Below are positions 35,397-43,885 of a DNA stretch of 64,000 nucleotides, in pieces. A program made the translations under genes and the position numbers. The notes beneath the pieces were generated by a model. It saw only the letters and a list, made by a program, of their open reading frames with translations. It did not search any database and was not told the origin of the DNA. The stretch spans positions 94,711 to 158,710 of the forward strand of contig DHKM01000035.1 of the NCBI GenBank assembly GCA_002404835.1, in the 5' to 3' direction. The stretch is from Caryophanales bacterium UBA4694 (GTDB taxonomy: Bacteria > Bacillota_I > Bacilli_A > RFN20 > CAG-288). The first letter of the stretch is position 1; every line of letters starts with the position of its first letter.

Positions 35397-36584
35397 TTAT
35401 TTTGATGTGAGTCTGATTCTTGGATCATAGAGAGCGGTGATTATGTCGCCAAGAAGGAATGCTAACATGGAAAGGGCAGCGTATAACACGGTGAGTCCTT
35501 GAATGACAGGGATATCCGGTGTTCCCTGAAGGGCGGTGACTAGTTCTCTACCGGTTCCCGGAATGACCCAAATATCTTCTACGAAATATGAACCTACCAT
35601 AGCTGTAAGGATTGTTATCGGTATATTTCGAATTAATGGCACGGATGCATTTCTGAGGACGTGGGTGTACATGATTCTATTTTCGCTTAATCCCTTAGAT
35701 CTTGCGAATTTGACATAATCGGAATTCAGCTCATCTACCATGAACCTTCTGACCCAAATGACAAGACCGGGAATAGACAAGAAGAAAATAACGAATACAG
35801 GTATGAAAAGGGTTTGGAAATGTCTTTCACTATCATATTGATAGCCAAAACCGGCGAATCCGAAGATGCCGTTCTTGTCTCCTGTCCAACTCTTCATGAA
35901 CAAATAGAAGACAAGAGCCGGGATGGCGTAGTTCAAAACGATGAATGCGTTGCCGACTTTATCCCAGAAACCACCTGGTTTTTTTGCCATGCTAACGCCA
36001 AGTGGGAAGCCTACTAGATAGGTCAACAAGACGGAAATCAATGAGATTTCCATGGATATTCCCATCTCGCTTGCCACGATATCAGTAATGAATTTGTGCT
36101 TTTTGACGCTTCTTCCCAAATAGATGAATCCTTCCCAGCTTGCTTTTACCACTGTATAGGAACTATCGAACTGGTATGGGATTTTCTTATAAATCGGAAG
36201 AATATAATAAATATATTGACCGATGTTCTCCCAAACGGAGATTTCATTGCCGTTGATATCCCTAAGACCATAAAGGAAAAGCTGTTTGTTCTTGTAGTTT
36301 TCTGCCAGGACTTTGCCTTTTGCCAATAGCTTGTTGTATGTCTGAAGGTCATAGAATTTTTCTTCTGGGAGAAGTCTGATCAATATGGCAACGAAAGCAA
36401 CAAGAACCATCAAAGTCAGAAAGGATGTCAGGATTCTTCTTAAAATATAGATTAAGGTCCTATTTGTCAGGACTTTTTTTGCTTTGGACAGGAATTTCAA
36501 TGTTTTTGTTTTCCATGCCGGATCCTCCTTTATGAGAGGATTGAGTATTTCGCACTCTTCTACGTGGATGATTTTCTGCTCCAT
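35397..36584 (-). CDS. oppB: Oligopeptide importer permease OppB
   Basis: A 395-residue permease. After a 45-residue cytosolic start comes the OppB-type first helix (ILRRILTSFLTLMVLVAFVAILIRLLP), a long external loop, then the BPD_transp core with the EAA-type loop DYVKFARSKGLSENRIMYTHVLRNASVPLI and the family end LLGDIITALYDPRIRLT. AAAGGA precedes the ATG. It is separated from oppA by a hairpin that should reduce read-through. Confidence 0.93.
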   Translation of the reverse strand: MEQKIIHVEECEILNPLIKEDPAWKTKTLKFLSKAKKVLTNRTLIYILRRILTSFLTLMVLVAFVAILIRLLPEEKFYDLQTYNKLLAKGKVLAENYKNKQLFLYGLRDINGNEISVWENIGQYIYYILPIYKKIPYQFDSSYTVVKASWEGFIYLGRSVKKHKFITDIVASEMGISMEISLISVLLTYLVGFPLGVSMAKKPGGFWDKVGNAFIVLNYAIPALVFYLFMKSWTGDKNGIFGFAGFGYQYDSERHFQTLFIPVFVIFFLSIPGLVIWVRRFMVDELNSDYVKFARSKGLSENRIMYTHVLRNASVPLIRNIPITILTAMVGSYFVEDIWVIPGTGRELVTALQGTPDIPVIQGLTVLYAALSMLAFLLGDIITALYDPRIRLTSK

Positions 36585-36609
36585 GTGTTTTCCTTTCTCT
36601 CATTAACCG

Positions 36610-36639
36610 AAAAGATGATGAGTACCCCCATCATCTTTT
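36610..36639 (-). terminator. Hairpin between oppA and oppB (partial terminator)
   Basis: Eleven-pair stem AAAAGATGATG/CATCATCTTTT with an eight-base loop. The tail on the minus strand is TTTTCGG, a weak T-run, as expected for attenuation that keeps the binding protein more abundant than the permease. Confidence 0.7.
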
Positions 36640-36651
36640 CTTTCGATGAGA

Positions 36652-38832
36652 TTATTTGTGTGTCTTATAATCTTTTTCGATGGCTTCTCTCTGTGCTCTG
36701 GTAATGGCGGCAGAAGAAACTACAGTATTGACAAACTTGTCCGAATTGTTTCCGTAGTTTGCCTGAGATCCTTGATGTGGAATTACTTTACCGACTACAT
36801 TGTAGATTCCGCTTCTTGTATACCACGGAAGAACGATTGCATCTTCGTAGATAAGGTCGTATTCAGCTTTGGCGAAAGCACTAAGACGTTCAGAATAATT
36901 TTCTTTGGTGTTGAATTTGATGGCTTCATTATAAAGGTTGGTGTAATTTCCCAAAAGCTTATCCGAAAGTTCCTTTTCGGATTTGTCTCCTGTAAATCCG
37001 AGGTAACTTAGATTATCGCCGATGTCGATGCAGTTTCCTTCGCTATCGAATGTTTCACCGACTAAGGTATGTAGGAAGGACTTAGGATCGCCATAATCGG
37101 CACCCCATCCCATCTGCATGGAGAAGTCGTAATTGTTGTCCTTGTTTCCCCATTTGGAATCCTGGTCATTGCTGGTCGGAGTAGAGACATTCATGACAAT
37201 CCAGCCGTCGCTGTTATTTTCAATGGACTTGAACATAGCCTGCTGATAACCGAATTCTGTCGGATCCATGGCTCCTATGACATCGATGTAGATATGTTCT
37301 GCTGTGACTCCTTCTTGAGCAAGAGCTTCTTTGGCTTTATGGAAGTATTCTTTTGCTTTTTCGGCATTGTAGATTGGATCTTCAGAACTTCCGGATTCTG
37401 ATATATCCGTTCCGATGAGCTTGACATCTGTCGTTCCCTGCTGTTTATTGAATTCATCTTCTACATAAGAGGTGTAGTCTTTGCCGTTTTTATCCTGTGC
37501 GAGACCTTTTACCGTATAGGTTCTGTTGAGCCTTTGGACAGGATCGCCCTGGTTATAATATTTGAGGTATTCCATGACATTGAGTCCATAGAGGAATCCT
37601 TTTCTGAAATCGGTATTGAGGATGGCTTTCTGTGTATCTTCTTTTTCGGATGAGGTTTTCTTGTGGGCAACGTTGTCATATTCATAGTTCGTTCGGATGT
37701 AGTTGAAATAGGCGATAAAGCAGAATTGGTCAGTGGATGCTACCGGTGAACAATTCGGATCGACCGGATTATTCGTTGATCCGCTTCCATCTGTTCCGGT
37801 GACGTATTTGGTATATCCTTCCGTATCTGTGGATTGTACATTGAAGGAATCTATCGTTCCGTTTTCATAAAGTTTTCTAGCTTGATCAATGGAAGCACTT
37901 TTACCTATAAAAGCAAGATTGACATTATCGACGTAGACATGCTCCACATCATAATAATATGGGTTTTTCGTAAATACGGATTTTGAGGATGCAACATGGT
38001 TTGTCAGTCTAAAGGCACCATTGACAAGAATGTCGTTTTGAGTCTCGCCGAAAGCGGATCCTTTTTCGTCAAGCCAAGAACGGCTTACTGGATAATAAAC
38101 GGAATAAGTTAGGCAGGTGAGGAAATATGGTGTAGGTTCAACCAAAGTGTATTCAATTGTGTAATCGTCGACTGCCTTGATTCCTACTTCCGAGAAATCC
38201 ATTACCTTTACAGTCGGGTCCTTCAAGTAAGCTGCTTTGGAAGAATAGTAATCCTGTGCGTTCTTGATGACTCCACAGGGAAGATAGGCAAATTCGGAAG
38301 AATTGATCGGATCTAGAACATATTCAAGTCCGCAGACAAAGTCATCTGCCTTTACTTCACCGTATACTTTTCCATCTTCGTTGTTGATCCACTTGACCCC
38401 TTCTTTCAGTTGGAATGTCCAGGTTTCGCTGCCATCGGCATTTTCGGTGACTTTATAACCGAGAGCAAGTCCACCATATGTGCTTCCGTACTGGTTGTTA
38501 CTGATGAGTCCATCAACCATATTGACAAAATGCAAAGCGTTGTACTGCCAAGGAGTGGATAGATAGTTATAACTGTCCGGTTCGGTTTGGAAGATACTGT
38601 TGTAGGTGTTTTTGGTCGAGAAGGTTTGTCCGGCAACCGTGTAGTTTCCGCTTTCATCGATTTGGGGATTTGCAGCTTGATTTTCCAAGGAAGTGTATCC
38701 TTCTTTCAATGTTCCGTACCAGTTAGGGGTATCCGGTTTTGCAGAATTGCTTGCCGTTGTCTTTTTACATGCTCCAAGTAAGGATAGTAAGGAAACGATA
38801 GTCAGTGTCTTTAAAAGTCTTTTCTGTTTCAT
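36652..38832 (-). CDS. oppA: Peptide-binding lipoprotein OppA
   Basis: A 726-residue solute-binding lipoprotein (SBP_bac_5-like). The signal peptide ends LLGAC with C22. Family features are the GLISNNQYGSTYGGLALGYKV start of the ligand domain, TWTFQLKEGVKWINNEDGKVYGEVKADDFVCGLEYVLDP, and GWGADYGDPKSFLHTLVGETFD. It is longer than E. coli OppA (about 540), as in many Bacilli. The ATG at 38832 follows GGAGGAC; the frame extends 17 codons further with no ribosome site. It heads the opp operon. Confidence 0.93.
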   Translation of the reverse strand: MKQKRLLKTLTIVSLLSLLGACKKTTASNSAKPDTPNWYGTLKEGYTSLENQAANPQIDESGNYTVAGQTFSTKNTYNSIFQTEPDSYNYLSTPWQYNALHFVNMVDGLISNNQYGSTYGGLALGYKVTENADGSETWTFQLKEGVKWINNEDGKVYGEVKADDFVCGLEYVLDPINSSEFAYLPCGVIKNAQDYYSSKAAYLKDPTVKVMDFSEVGIKAVDDYTIEYTLVEPTPYFLTCLTYSVYYPVSRSWLDEKGSAFGETQNDILVNGAFRLTNHVASSKSVFTKNPYYYDVEHVYVDNVNLAFIGKSASIDQARKLYENGTIDSFNVQSTDTEGYTKYVTGTDGSGSTNNPVDPNCSPVASTDQFCFIAYFNYIRTNYEYDNVAHKKTSSEKEDTQKAILNTDFRKGFLYGLNVMEYLKYYNQGDPVQRLNRTYTVKGLAQDKNGKDYTSYVEDEFNKQQGTTDVKLIGTDISESGSSEDPIYNAEKAKEYFHKAKEALAQEGVTAEHIYIDVIGAMDPTEFGYQQAMFKSIENNSDGWIVMNVSTPTSNDQDSKWGNKDNNYDFSMQMGWGADYGDPKSFLHTLVGETFDSEGNCIDIGDNLSYLGFTGDKSEKELSDKLLGNYTNLYNEAIKFNTKENYSERLSAFAKAEYDLIYEDAIVLPWYTRSGIYNVVGKVIPHQGSQANYGNNSDKFVNTVVSSAAITRAQREAIEKDYKTHK

Positions 38833-39197
38833 AATAATAAGTCCTCCGTTTGATTTGGGACAACATGATAAGAAAAGAGTCATTTAAGTAGCAAGAGACT
38901 TTATGTGAAAAGAGCTTTCATAGATATGCGTAAGCGGTTCCACAAAAAGAAAAACAAAAAAATGATCAGATATTGATATTTCAAAATTTTATTTAAAAAC
39001 CAATTTTAAAATAAAAAATAAATAAGACTCCAATTTTGAAGCTATAATAAATACGATTTTTGATTTTCTTTTTTAATTAAAAAATAAATCAAAAAAGAAC
39101 TTATGTATGCCCTTTCAAATGAAAGTGTGTGTTTTTCCTGTTTGCTTTTTAGTTTGAATTAAGGTTGGGATGATAAATGGAATTTAGGAGGAAAAGT
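38833..39197. other. AT-rich regulatory region between divergent oppA and response-regulator genes
   Basis: Contains the oppA ribosome site, a CRE-like site (38929-38942), the block AAAGAGCTTTCATA (38909-38922), a direct repeat CCAATTTTRAA (near 39001 and 39032) and a perfect palindrome CTTTCA-AA-TGAAAG (39112-39125). A + strand TATAAT lies near 39045. No coding frame is seen. Confidence 0.5.
38929..38942. promoter_or_regulatory. CRE-like site upstream of oppA
   Basis: CGTAAGCGGTTCCA matches TGNAANCGNTNNCA except at the first base, about 100 bases before the oppA start. No experimental or positional proof that it is a CcpA site. Confidence 0.35.
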
Positions 39198-39875
39198 ATG
39201 AAAGTTTTGCTTGTGGATGATGAAAAAAGTTTTGTATTGGCTTTGAAGGAAATTCTAGAACGGAATTTTTATACAGTAGATTATGCAAACGACGGTATAG
39301 AGGCATTAGAATATTTGGACATGAATTCTTATGACTGCATTCTCTTGGATGTTATGATGCCTAGACTAGATGGCTATTCTGTGATTCGGACGATTCGTCA
39401 GAAAAACGATAATACGCCGGTTATTTTTCTTTCTGCAAAAGGAGATGTCGAGGACCGAATCAAAGGCTTCTCCCTTGGTGGAGATGATTATCTGCCAAAA
39501 CCCTTTTCCTCCGAAGAACTTCTTCTTAGGCTACGAGCGATTTTACGAAGAAAAGATGGTATCAGAAAAGAAAGTCTATCTTTTGAAGGGCTGATTCTCG
39601 ATGAAAAGGATTTTACTCTGAAGTATGAAGGACAAAGTGTTCCTTTATCTAGCAAAGAATATCAGCTTATGGAATCTTTATTAAGAAAACCTGATCATGT
39701 CCACTCTGGGGAAAGTCTAATGAAGGAAGCATGGAGTATTTTGGATGACTCGGACATTTCCACTCTATGGGTTTTTATTTCGAATTTGAGAAAAAAACTA
39801 AAATTCCTGAATTGTCCCATCGCTATCAAATCTGAACGCGGATTGGGATATAGATTGGAGAAAATCGATGTTTAA
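39198..39875 (+). CDS. OmpR/PhoB-family response regulator
   Basis: 225 residues: receiver domain (1-115) with acidic pocket D7-D8, phosphoacceptor D51 in LLDVMMP, conserved S79-A and K101 in LPKPF; then a winged-helix DNA-binding domain. The ATG at 39198 (MKVLLVDDEK) is chosen because AGGAGG lies seven bases upstream. The end overlaps the histidine kinase gene by eight bases. The likely target is the lipoprotein gene downstream, which has a repeated TTTAAG-type box. Confidence 0.92.
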   Translation: MKVLLVDDEKSFVLALKEILERNFYTVDYANDGIEALEYLDMNSYDCILLDVMMPRLDGYSVIRTIRQKNDNTPVIFLSAKGDVEDRIKGFSLGGDDYLPKPFSSEELLLRLRAILRRKDGIRKESLSFEGLILDEKDFTLKYEGQSVPLSSKEYQLMESLLRKPDHVHSGESLMKEAWSILDDSDISTLWVFISNLRKKLKFLNCPIAIKSERGLGYRLEKIDV

Positions 39876-41049
39876 AAAGATGCGGAGGAAGTTTTCCTTG
39901 CTTGTAACTGTGGTGACTTTTTCTGTTCTGTTTCTTATTGTAGCGGTACTAAATATTTTCACCTTCGCCATAACAGAAAATCGTCTCTGCAAAAATGCAA
40001 AGGAAATATTCCAAGTGGAACAAAATCAGCAGAGGCCACCGTTTAATAGGCCCGCTTTTTCTACAAGGTTCTTTTTTGTCGAAGAAGCGGATGGCACATA
40101 CACCTTTTCGGGAAATGATGTCCATTATTATTCAGAAGAAGATAAAAAAGAAGTTCCCGAGAAGATTTTTGCCTCAAAAAACGATTATGGTTTTGTTCGT
40201 TTCCTTTTTTACTATAAGCAAGGAAGTAAAGCAATTGTGATAGATGGCAGAAGTGATTATGAGTCTTTACGTTCCACTTTATGGATTTCATGTTTGATTT
40301 CATTATCCGCTTTTGCCTTGATTTCCTTGTCTTCGATCTTTCTTTCCAAAATTGTAGTGAAGCCTTATGAAAAAATGTATCATTCCCAAAGAAGGTTTCT
40401 TACCGATGCCTCGCATGAACTGAAGACTCCTATTAGCATTCTTTCAGCGAATTTAGAAATCATGGAAAAGGAATACGGGAAAAAGGATAAATGGCTTTCT
40501 TCTTCTCTGGTTCAAATTAAAAGAATGAAGAATCTTGTTCAAGAACTTGTTACGCTGAATAAAGTAGAAGAGATGGGAAAGGGATTATCGAAAGAATGTT
40601 TTGATATTGGCACTGCCCTTGTCGAGGCTTGTGGATTCTATGCTTCTATTGCCATGAAGAAAAATGTTAAAGTAGAGACAAGCATTCCGGAACACCTGAC
40701 ATTTGTCGGCGATGAAAGTATGATTCTAAAACTTTTTGGAATCCTTCTTGACAATGCCTTCAAATATGTCAGTGAGAATGGTTTCGTATTTGTGTCTATG
40801 AAGGAAGAAAAAAAGAAAATCATCCTCCTGTTCCAGAACAGTTCTGAGAGTCTTGATGAAGACAAAATACGTCACTGTTTCGAAAGGTTCTATACGATGG
40901 ATGAGTCTCACTCCCATCAAAGCAGTGGATTTGGAATCGGACTCGCCATTGCCAAAGCAATGGTTGAATAGATGAATTCTAGTATTGAAGCAAGAATCAA
41001 TCAAAAGAAAAAAGCGGTCGAATTTGAAATTGTTTTGAAAAATTCTTGA
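39868..41049 (+). pseudogene. Sensor histidine kinase with in-frame TAG near the C-terminus
   Basis: Transmembrane kinase: helix 1 (about 10-34), a 95-residue external loop, helix 2 (138-160), HisKA with phosphoacceptor H183 in DASHELKTPIS, and HATPase_c with N box and a G2 box FGIGLAIAKAMVE. A TAG at 40969-40971 ends the frame directly after the G2 box. The same frame then continues for 25 codons (MNSSIEARIN ... EFEIVLKNS) to TGA at 41047-41049, exactly the final strands a HATPase domain needs. The natural product should be about 393 residues. The truncated 367-residue form may be inactive. It may be a nonsense mutation, a suppressed amber codon or a sequence error. Confidence 0.85.
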
Positions 41050-41082
41050 TTTAAGGTTTAATTAAGTTTCGTTTTCTATGAT
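41050..41082 (+). promoter_or_regulatory. Activator-type promoter of the carbohydrate-binding lipoprotein gene
   Basis: Direct repeats TTTAAGG and TTTAATTAAG (41050-41066), spaced about ten to eleven bases as PhoB/OmpR-family sites are, lie over the position of a missing -35; TATGAT follows at 41077-41082. The adjacent response regulator is the natural candidate to bind. Confidence 0.5.
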
Positions 41083-41109
41083 GTTACCATTAATAGGAGG
41101 AAACTTATT

Positions 41110-43002
41110 ATGAAATCAAGAAAAAATAAGCTTATTCTTTTGCTTTCCATCTTTGCACTTTCCGGTTGTACGGGTGGAGGGGAAAATGGAGGAATAGCAA
41201 AATCGAATTCCAACTCGTTATCCGTAAGTAATCCTTCTTCCAATACTGATGTAGGCGAAGATGCTTTTCACCGTAATGAAGTTGACACATTTGTCGAGGA
41301 AAATCGAATCGATATTGAAACGGATTTTGAATCACAATCGGCAGAAAGCAATATCGATGGAAATCCGATAGATGTTTCTACTATCCAAGAAGGAGAAATC
41401 TATTCCATTGTCGATGGTGGTACTTATGTTCTTTTCGGAACTAACAGCAATGCTAGAATTGTTGTTAATACAACCCAGGATGTCATATTGAAACTGAATG
41501 GAGTCAATTTAACATCTATGATGGATTCTCCTTTGGAAGTGAAAAATGCCTCTTCTTTCAAACTTGTGGCTCTTCCAAAGACGAAAAATACATTTGAAGA
41601 TAGCACCAATAACACACTCGAAAGTACAATTCTTGTTAAAAAAGTGAAATTGGAAATTGAAGGCGAAGGTTTTCTTTATGTTCAAGGAAAAGGTCTAAAT
41701 GATGATACGATAGATTCAGGTGTCGCAATACAGGCGGCAAAAGGAATTAGTGTAAAAAATACTCATATTGTCGTTTCTTCTTCGACGTCACATGCTTTGA
41801 ACTCCAAAGCTGGATTTGTATTTGAGCACGCGAGTATGAAACTGGATTCAGAGAAAGATGCCATCCATTCTAAGGAAGGTGGTGTCGAAATGATTTCTTC
41901 CGTTCTTGATTCAGACACCTATGGGGATTCCGTTGACGCTTTTGGCAACGTGAAAATCCAGAATTCGAAGACTCATGTTCTTACACATGGGGAGTATATA
42001 AAATATGATAAGAGCCTGGATACGGATGGAAGTCTATATGAGGATTCAAAATATATTCTCGAAAACGGGTCCTATCGCAAGATTTCAAGCGACGATATGA
42101 ATCGTTACAATACAAGGTATTATCTTTCACAAAAGTGTAAAGGATTTAAAACGGAATCCTCGTTGATACTTGAAGAAAATGATTCTTATTTTGTTACCGA
42201 TGATGATTGTTTAGCAAGTGATACCAGAATCGATGTTCTGACTGGCGATTATTCATTCTATACATTGGATCAGGCTATAAATTGTGATCAATTGCTTAAT
42301 GTTGTAAACGAAAATGAAGAAGGTCCCTCTATCCATATCTATCATTCTTATGAGGGAATTCAAGGAGGAAATATTGCCTTTTATTCCGGAGATGTGACGA
42401 TTTCAAGCACAGATGATGGTATTAATGCAACTAGCGACACCTTAGCAGACGTAACAATGGGTTTTTATGGGGCAAATGTCTATGTTGATGCTTCGGGAGA
42501 TGGTATAGATTCCAATGGGACGATTACCATGACAAGTGGAAAACTATTTGTTTTTGGGCCGACATCCGGGAATAATAGTGCTCTGGATTTCGACAATGCT
42601 TTTACCTATGTTGGTGGAGAAATCTTTGCCCTTTCACAGCAAGGTATGATTCAGATTCCGAGTTATGATAAAGTGAATGTGGCAAGTCTGAATTTGGATT
42701 CTTATTCCTCTGGTGATATTTTATCGTTTGTTGTTGACGGATATGAGTTCTCTACGATTCTTGTTAAAGACTATTCAAGGCTTGATGTGATTTTGGGAAG
42801 TGAGAAACTGATTTCCAATAAAACTCTTTCCATTCAAAAAAAGACAAGTCTCTCTCAGGATTACATCAATGGGTTCTATGTAGGAGAGTCCACTGCTTCT
42901 GGTGATTCTATAAACGAAGTGACTATCAGTTCTGGTCTTACTTCTTTAAATGCTGGTTTTGGTGAAAATCCATTCCGGCCAGGTAGACCTGGACGTCCAT
43001 AA
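41110..43002 (+). CDS. Carbohydrate-binding (Cthe_2159/DUF4353-like) lipoprotein
   Basis: A 630-residue lipoprotein with lipobox LSGC (C20). From residue 75 it shows the parallel beta-helix pattern of the Cthe_2159 family: GTYVLFGTNSNARIVVNTTQDVILKLNGVNL, LEIEGEGFLYVQGKGLNDD, ISVKNTHIVVSSSTSHALN, EKDAIHSKEGG, and later ISSTDDGINATSDTL and GDGIDSNGTITMTSGKLFVFGPT. The founding member binds polygalacturonate. It ends in a Pro/Gly/Arg-rich tail (RPGRPGRP). AGGAGG precedes the ATG. It lies 60 bases after the kinase, probably its regulon. Confidence 0.85.
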   Translation: MKSRKNKLILLLSIFALSGCTGGGENGGIAKSNSNSLSVSNPSSNTDVGEDAFHRNEVDTFVEENRIDIETDFESQSAESNIDGNPIDVSTIQEGEIYSIVDGGTYVLFGTNSNARIVVNTTQDVILKLNGVNLTSMMDSPLEVKNASSFKLVALPKTKNTFEDSTNNTLESTILVKKVKLEIEGEGFLYVQGKGLNDDTIDSGVAIQAAKGISVKNTHIVVSSSTSHALNSKAGFVFEHASMKLDSEKDAIHSKEGGVEMISSVLDSDTYGDSVDAFGNVKIQNSKTHVLTHGEYIKYDKSLDTDGSLYEDSKYILENGSYRKISSDDMNRYNTRYYLSQKCKGFKTESSLILEENDSYFVTDDDCLASDTRIDVLTGDYSFYTLDQAINCDQLLNVVNENEEGPSIHIYHSYEGIQGGNIAFYSGDVTISSTDDGINATSDTLADVTMGFYGANVYVDASGDGIDSNGTITMTSGKLFVFGPTSGNNSALDFDNAFTYVGGEIFALSQQGMIQIPSYDKVNVASLNLDSYSSGDILSFVVDGYEFSTILVKDYSRLDVILGSEKLISNKTLSIQKKTSLSQDYINGFYVGESTASGDSINEVTISSGLTSLNAGFGENPFRPGRPGRP

Positions 43003-43049
43003 AAAACATCTTCTGAATGCAGTATTTTACTACGTTCAGAAGATGTTTT
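43003..43049. terminator. Long bidirectional terminator
   Basis: Fifteen-pair perfect stem AAAACATCTTCTGAA/TTCAGAAGATGTTTT (43003-43017, 43035-43049), extended inward by about seven imperfect pairs, between the lipoprotein gene (+) and the dehydrogenase gene (-). Confidence 0.9.
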
Positions 43050-43052
43050 GAT

Positions 43053-43838
43053 TTAAATGCAGGTATAACCGCCGTCGACGGCTAGAATCTGTCCTGTAAC
43101 GTAGGATGATTCTTCGGCACCTAAGAAGCAGGCTGCGGAGTTGAGTTCGCCTTCTTTTCCGTATCTTTGCATCGGAACAGAAGCATGGGCAAAGTTCTGG
43201 AAGTATTCGCTGTTCAATGTTTCGGTTGTCAATTCAGTATAGAAATAGCCTGGGCAGATTGCGTTGACCGTAATTTTGCTTGTGGCAAGTTCGGCAGCCA
43301 AAGCTCTGGTGAAGTTGACGACTGCGCCTTTTGAAGTATGATAGGCAATGGTTGGGATTGCGGTATTTCCAACAAGACCATAGATGGAGGCAATGTTGAT
43401 GATTCTTCCATAACCCTGTTTTCCGTTTTCAATGTTTTCCTTCATGAATCCGCCGAAGGCTTTGGAAACCTTGAATACGGAAGTAAGGTCAAGATTTAAA
43501 GTGAATTCCCAGTCTGATTCCTTATAATCCAAGGCTTTAGTTCCGGTTCCTTTTTCACCGCCAGCATCATTGACAAGAACTTCAGCATGACCGAAATGTT
43601 CCTTTACGGTTTTGACGGCTGCTTCGATTGATTCATTGTCAGTGACATCACAACGAACCGGAAGAACATCGACACCATATACTTTCTTTAAGTTTTCGGC
43701 TGTCGCTTCGAGTCTTTCGATTCTTCTAGCAAGAAGAACAAGGTTTGCGTGCTGCTTTGCAAATCCTTCTGCCATCTGCTTTCCTAATCCGGAGCTGGCA
43801 CCGGTAATTACGACGACTTTTCCTGTGTAATCAAACAT
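43053..43838 (-). CDS. Short-chain dehydrogenase/reductase
   Basis: A 261-residue classical SDR: cofactor loop TGASSGLG (13-20), the NDAGG motif, a catalytic serine near 151 (NIASIYG) and Y166-x3-K170 (YHTSK); the family end GQILAVDGGYTCI. Best-fitting relatives are gluconate 5-dehydrogenase and 3-oxoacyl-ACP reductase-like enzymes; the substrate is not determinable. D64 in RCDVTD and R38-R39 after the second strand suggest NADP. AGGGAGGT precedes the ATG. The next gene upstream (the mutase) is 47 bases away on the same strand. Confidence 0.88.
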   Translation of the reverse strand: MFDYTGKVVVITGASSGLGKQMAEGFAKQHANLVLLARRIERLEATAENLKKVYGVDVLPVRCDVTDNESIEAAVKTVKEHFGHAEVLVNDAGGEKGTGTKALDYKESDWEFTLNLDLTSVFKVSKAFGGFMKENIENGKQGYGRIINIASIYGLVGNTAIPTIAYHTSKGAVVNFTRALAAELATSKITVNAICPGYFYTELTTETLNSEYFQNFAHASVPMQRYGKEGELNSAACFLGAEESSYVTGQILAVDGGYTCI

Positions 43839-43885
43839 TATTTACACCTCCCTTTCTTTTATTATTTTAGAATTATTGTTTTTTT

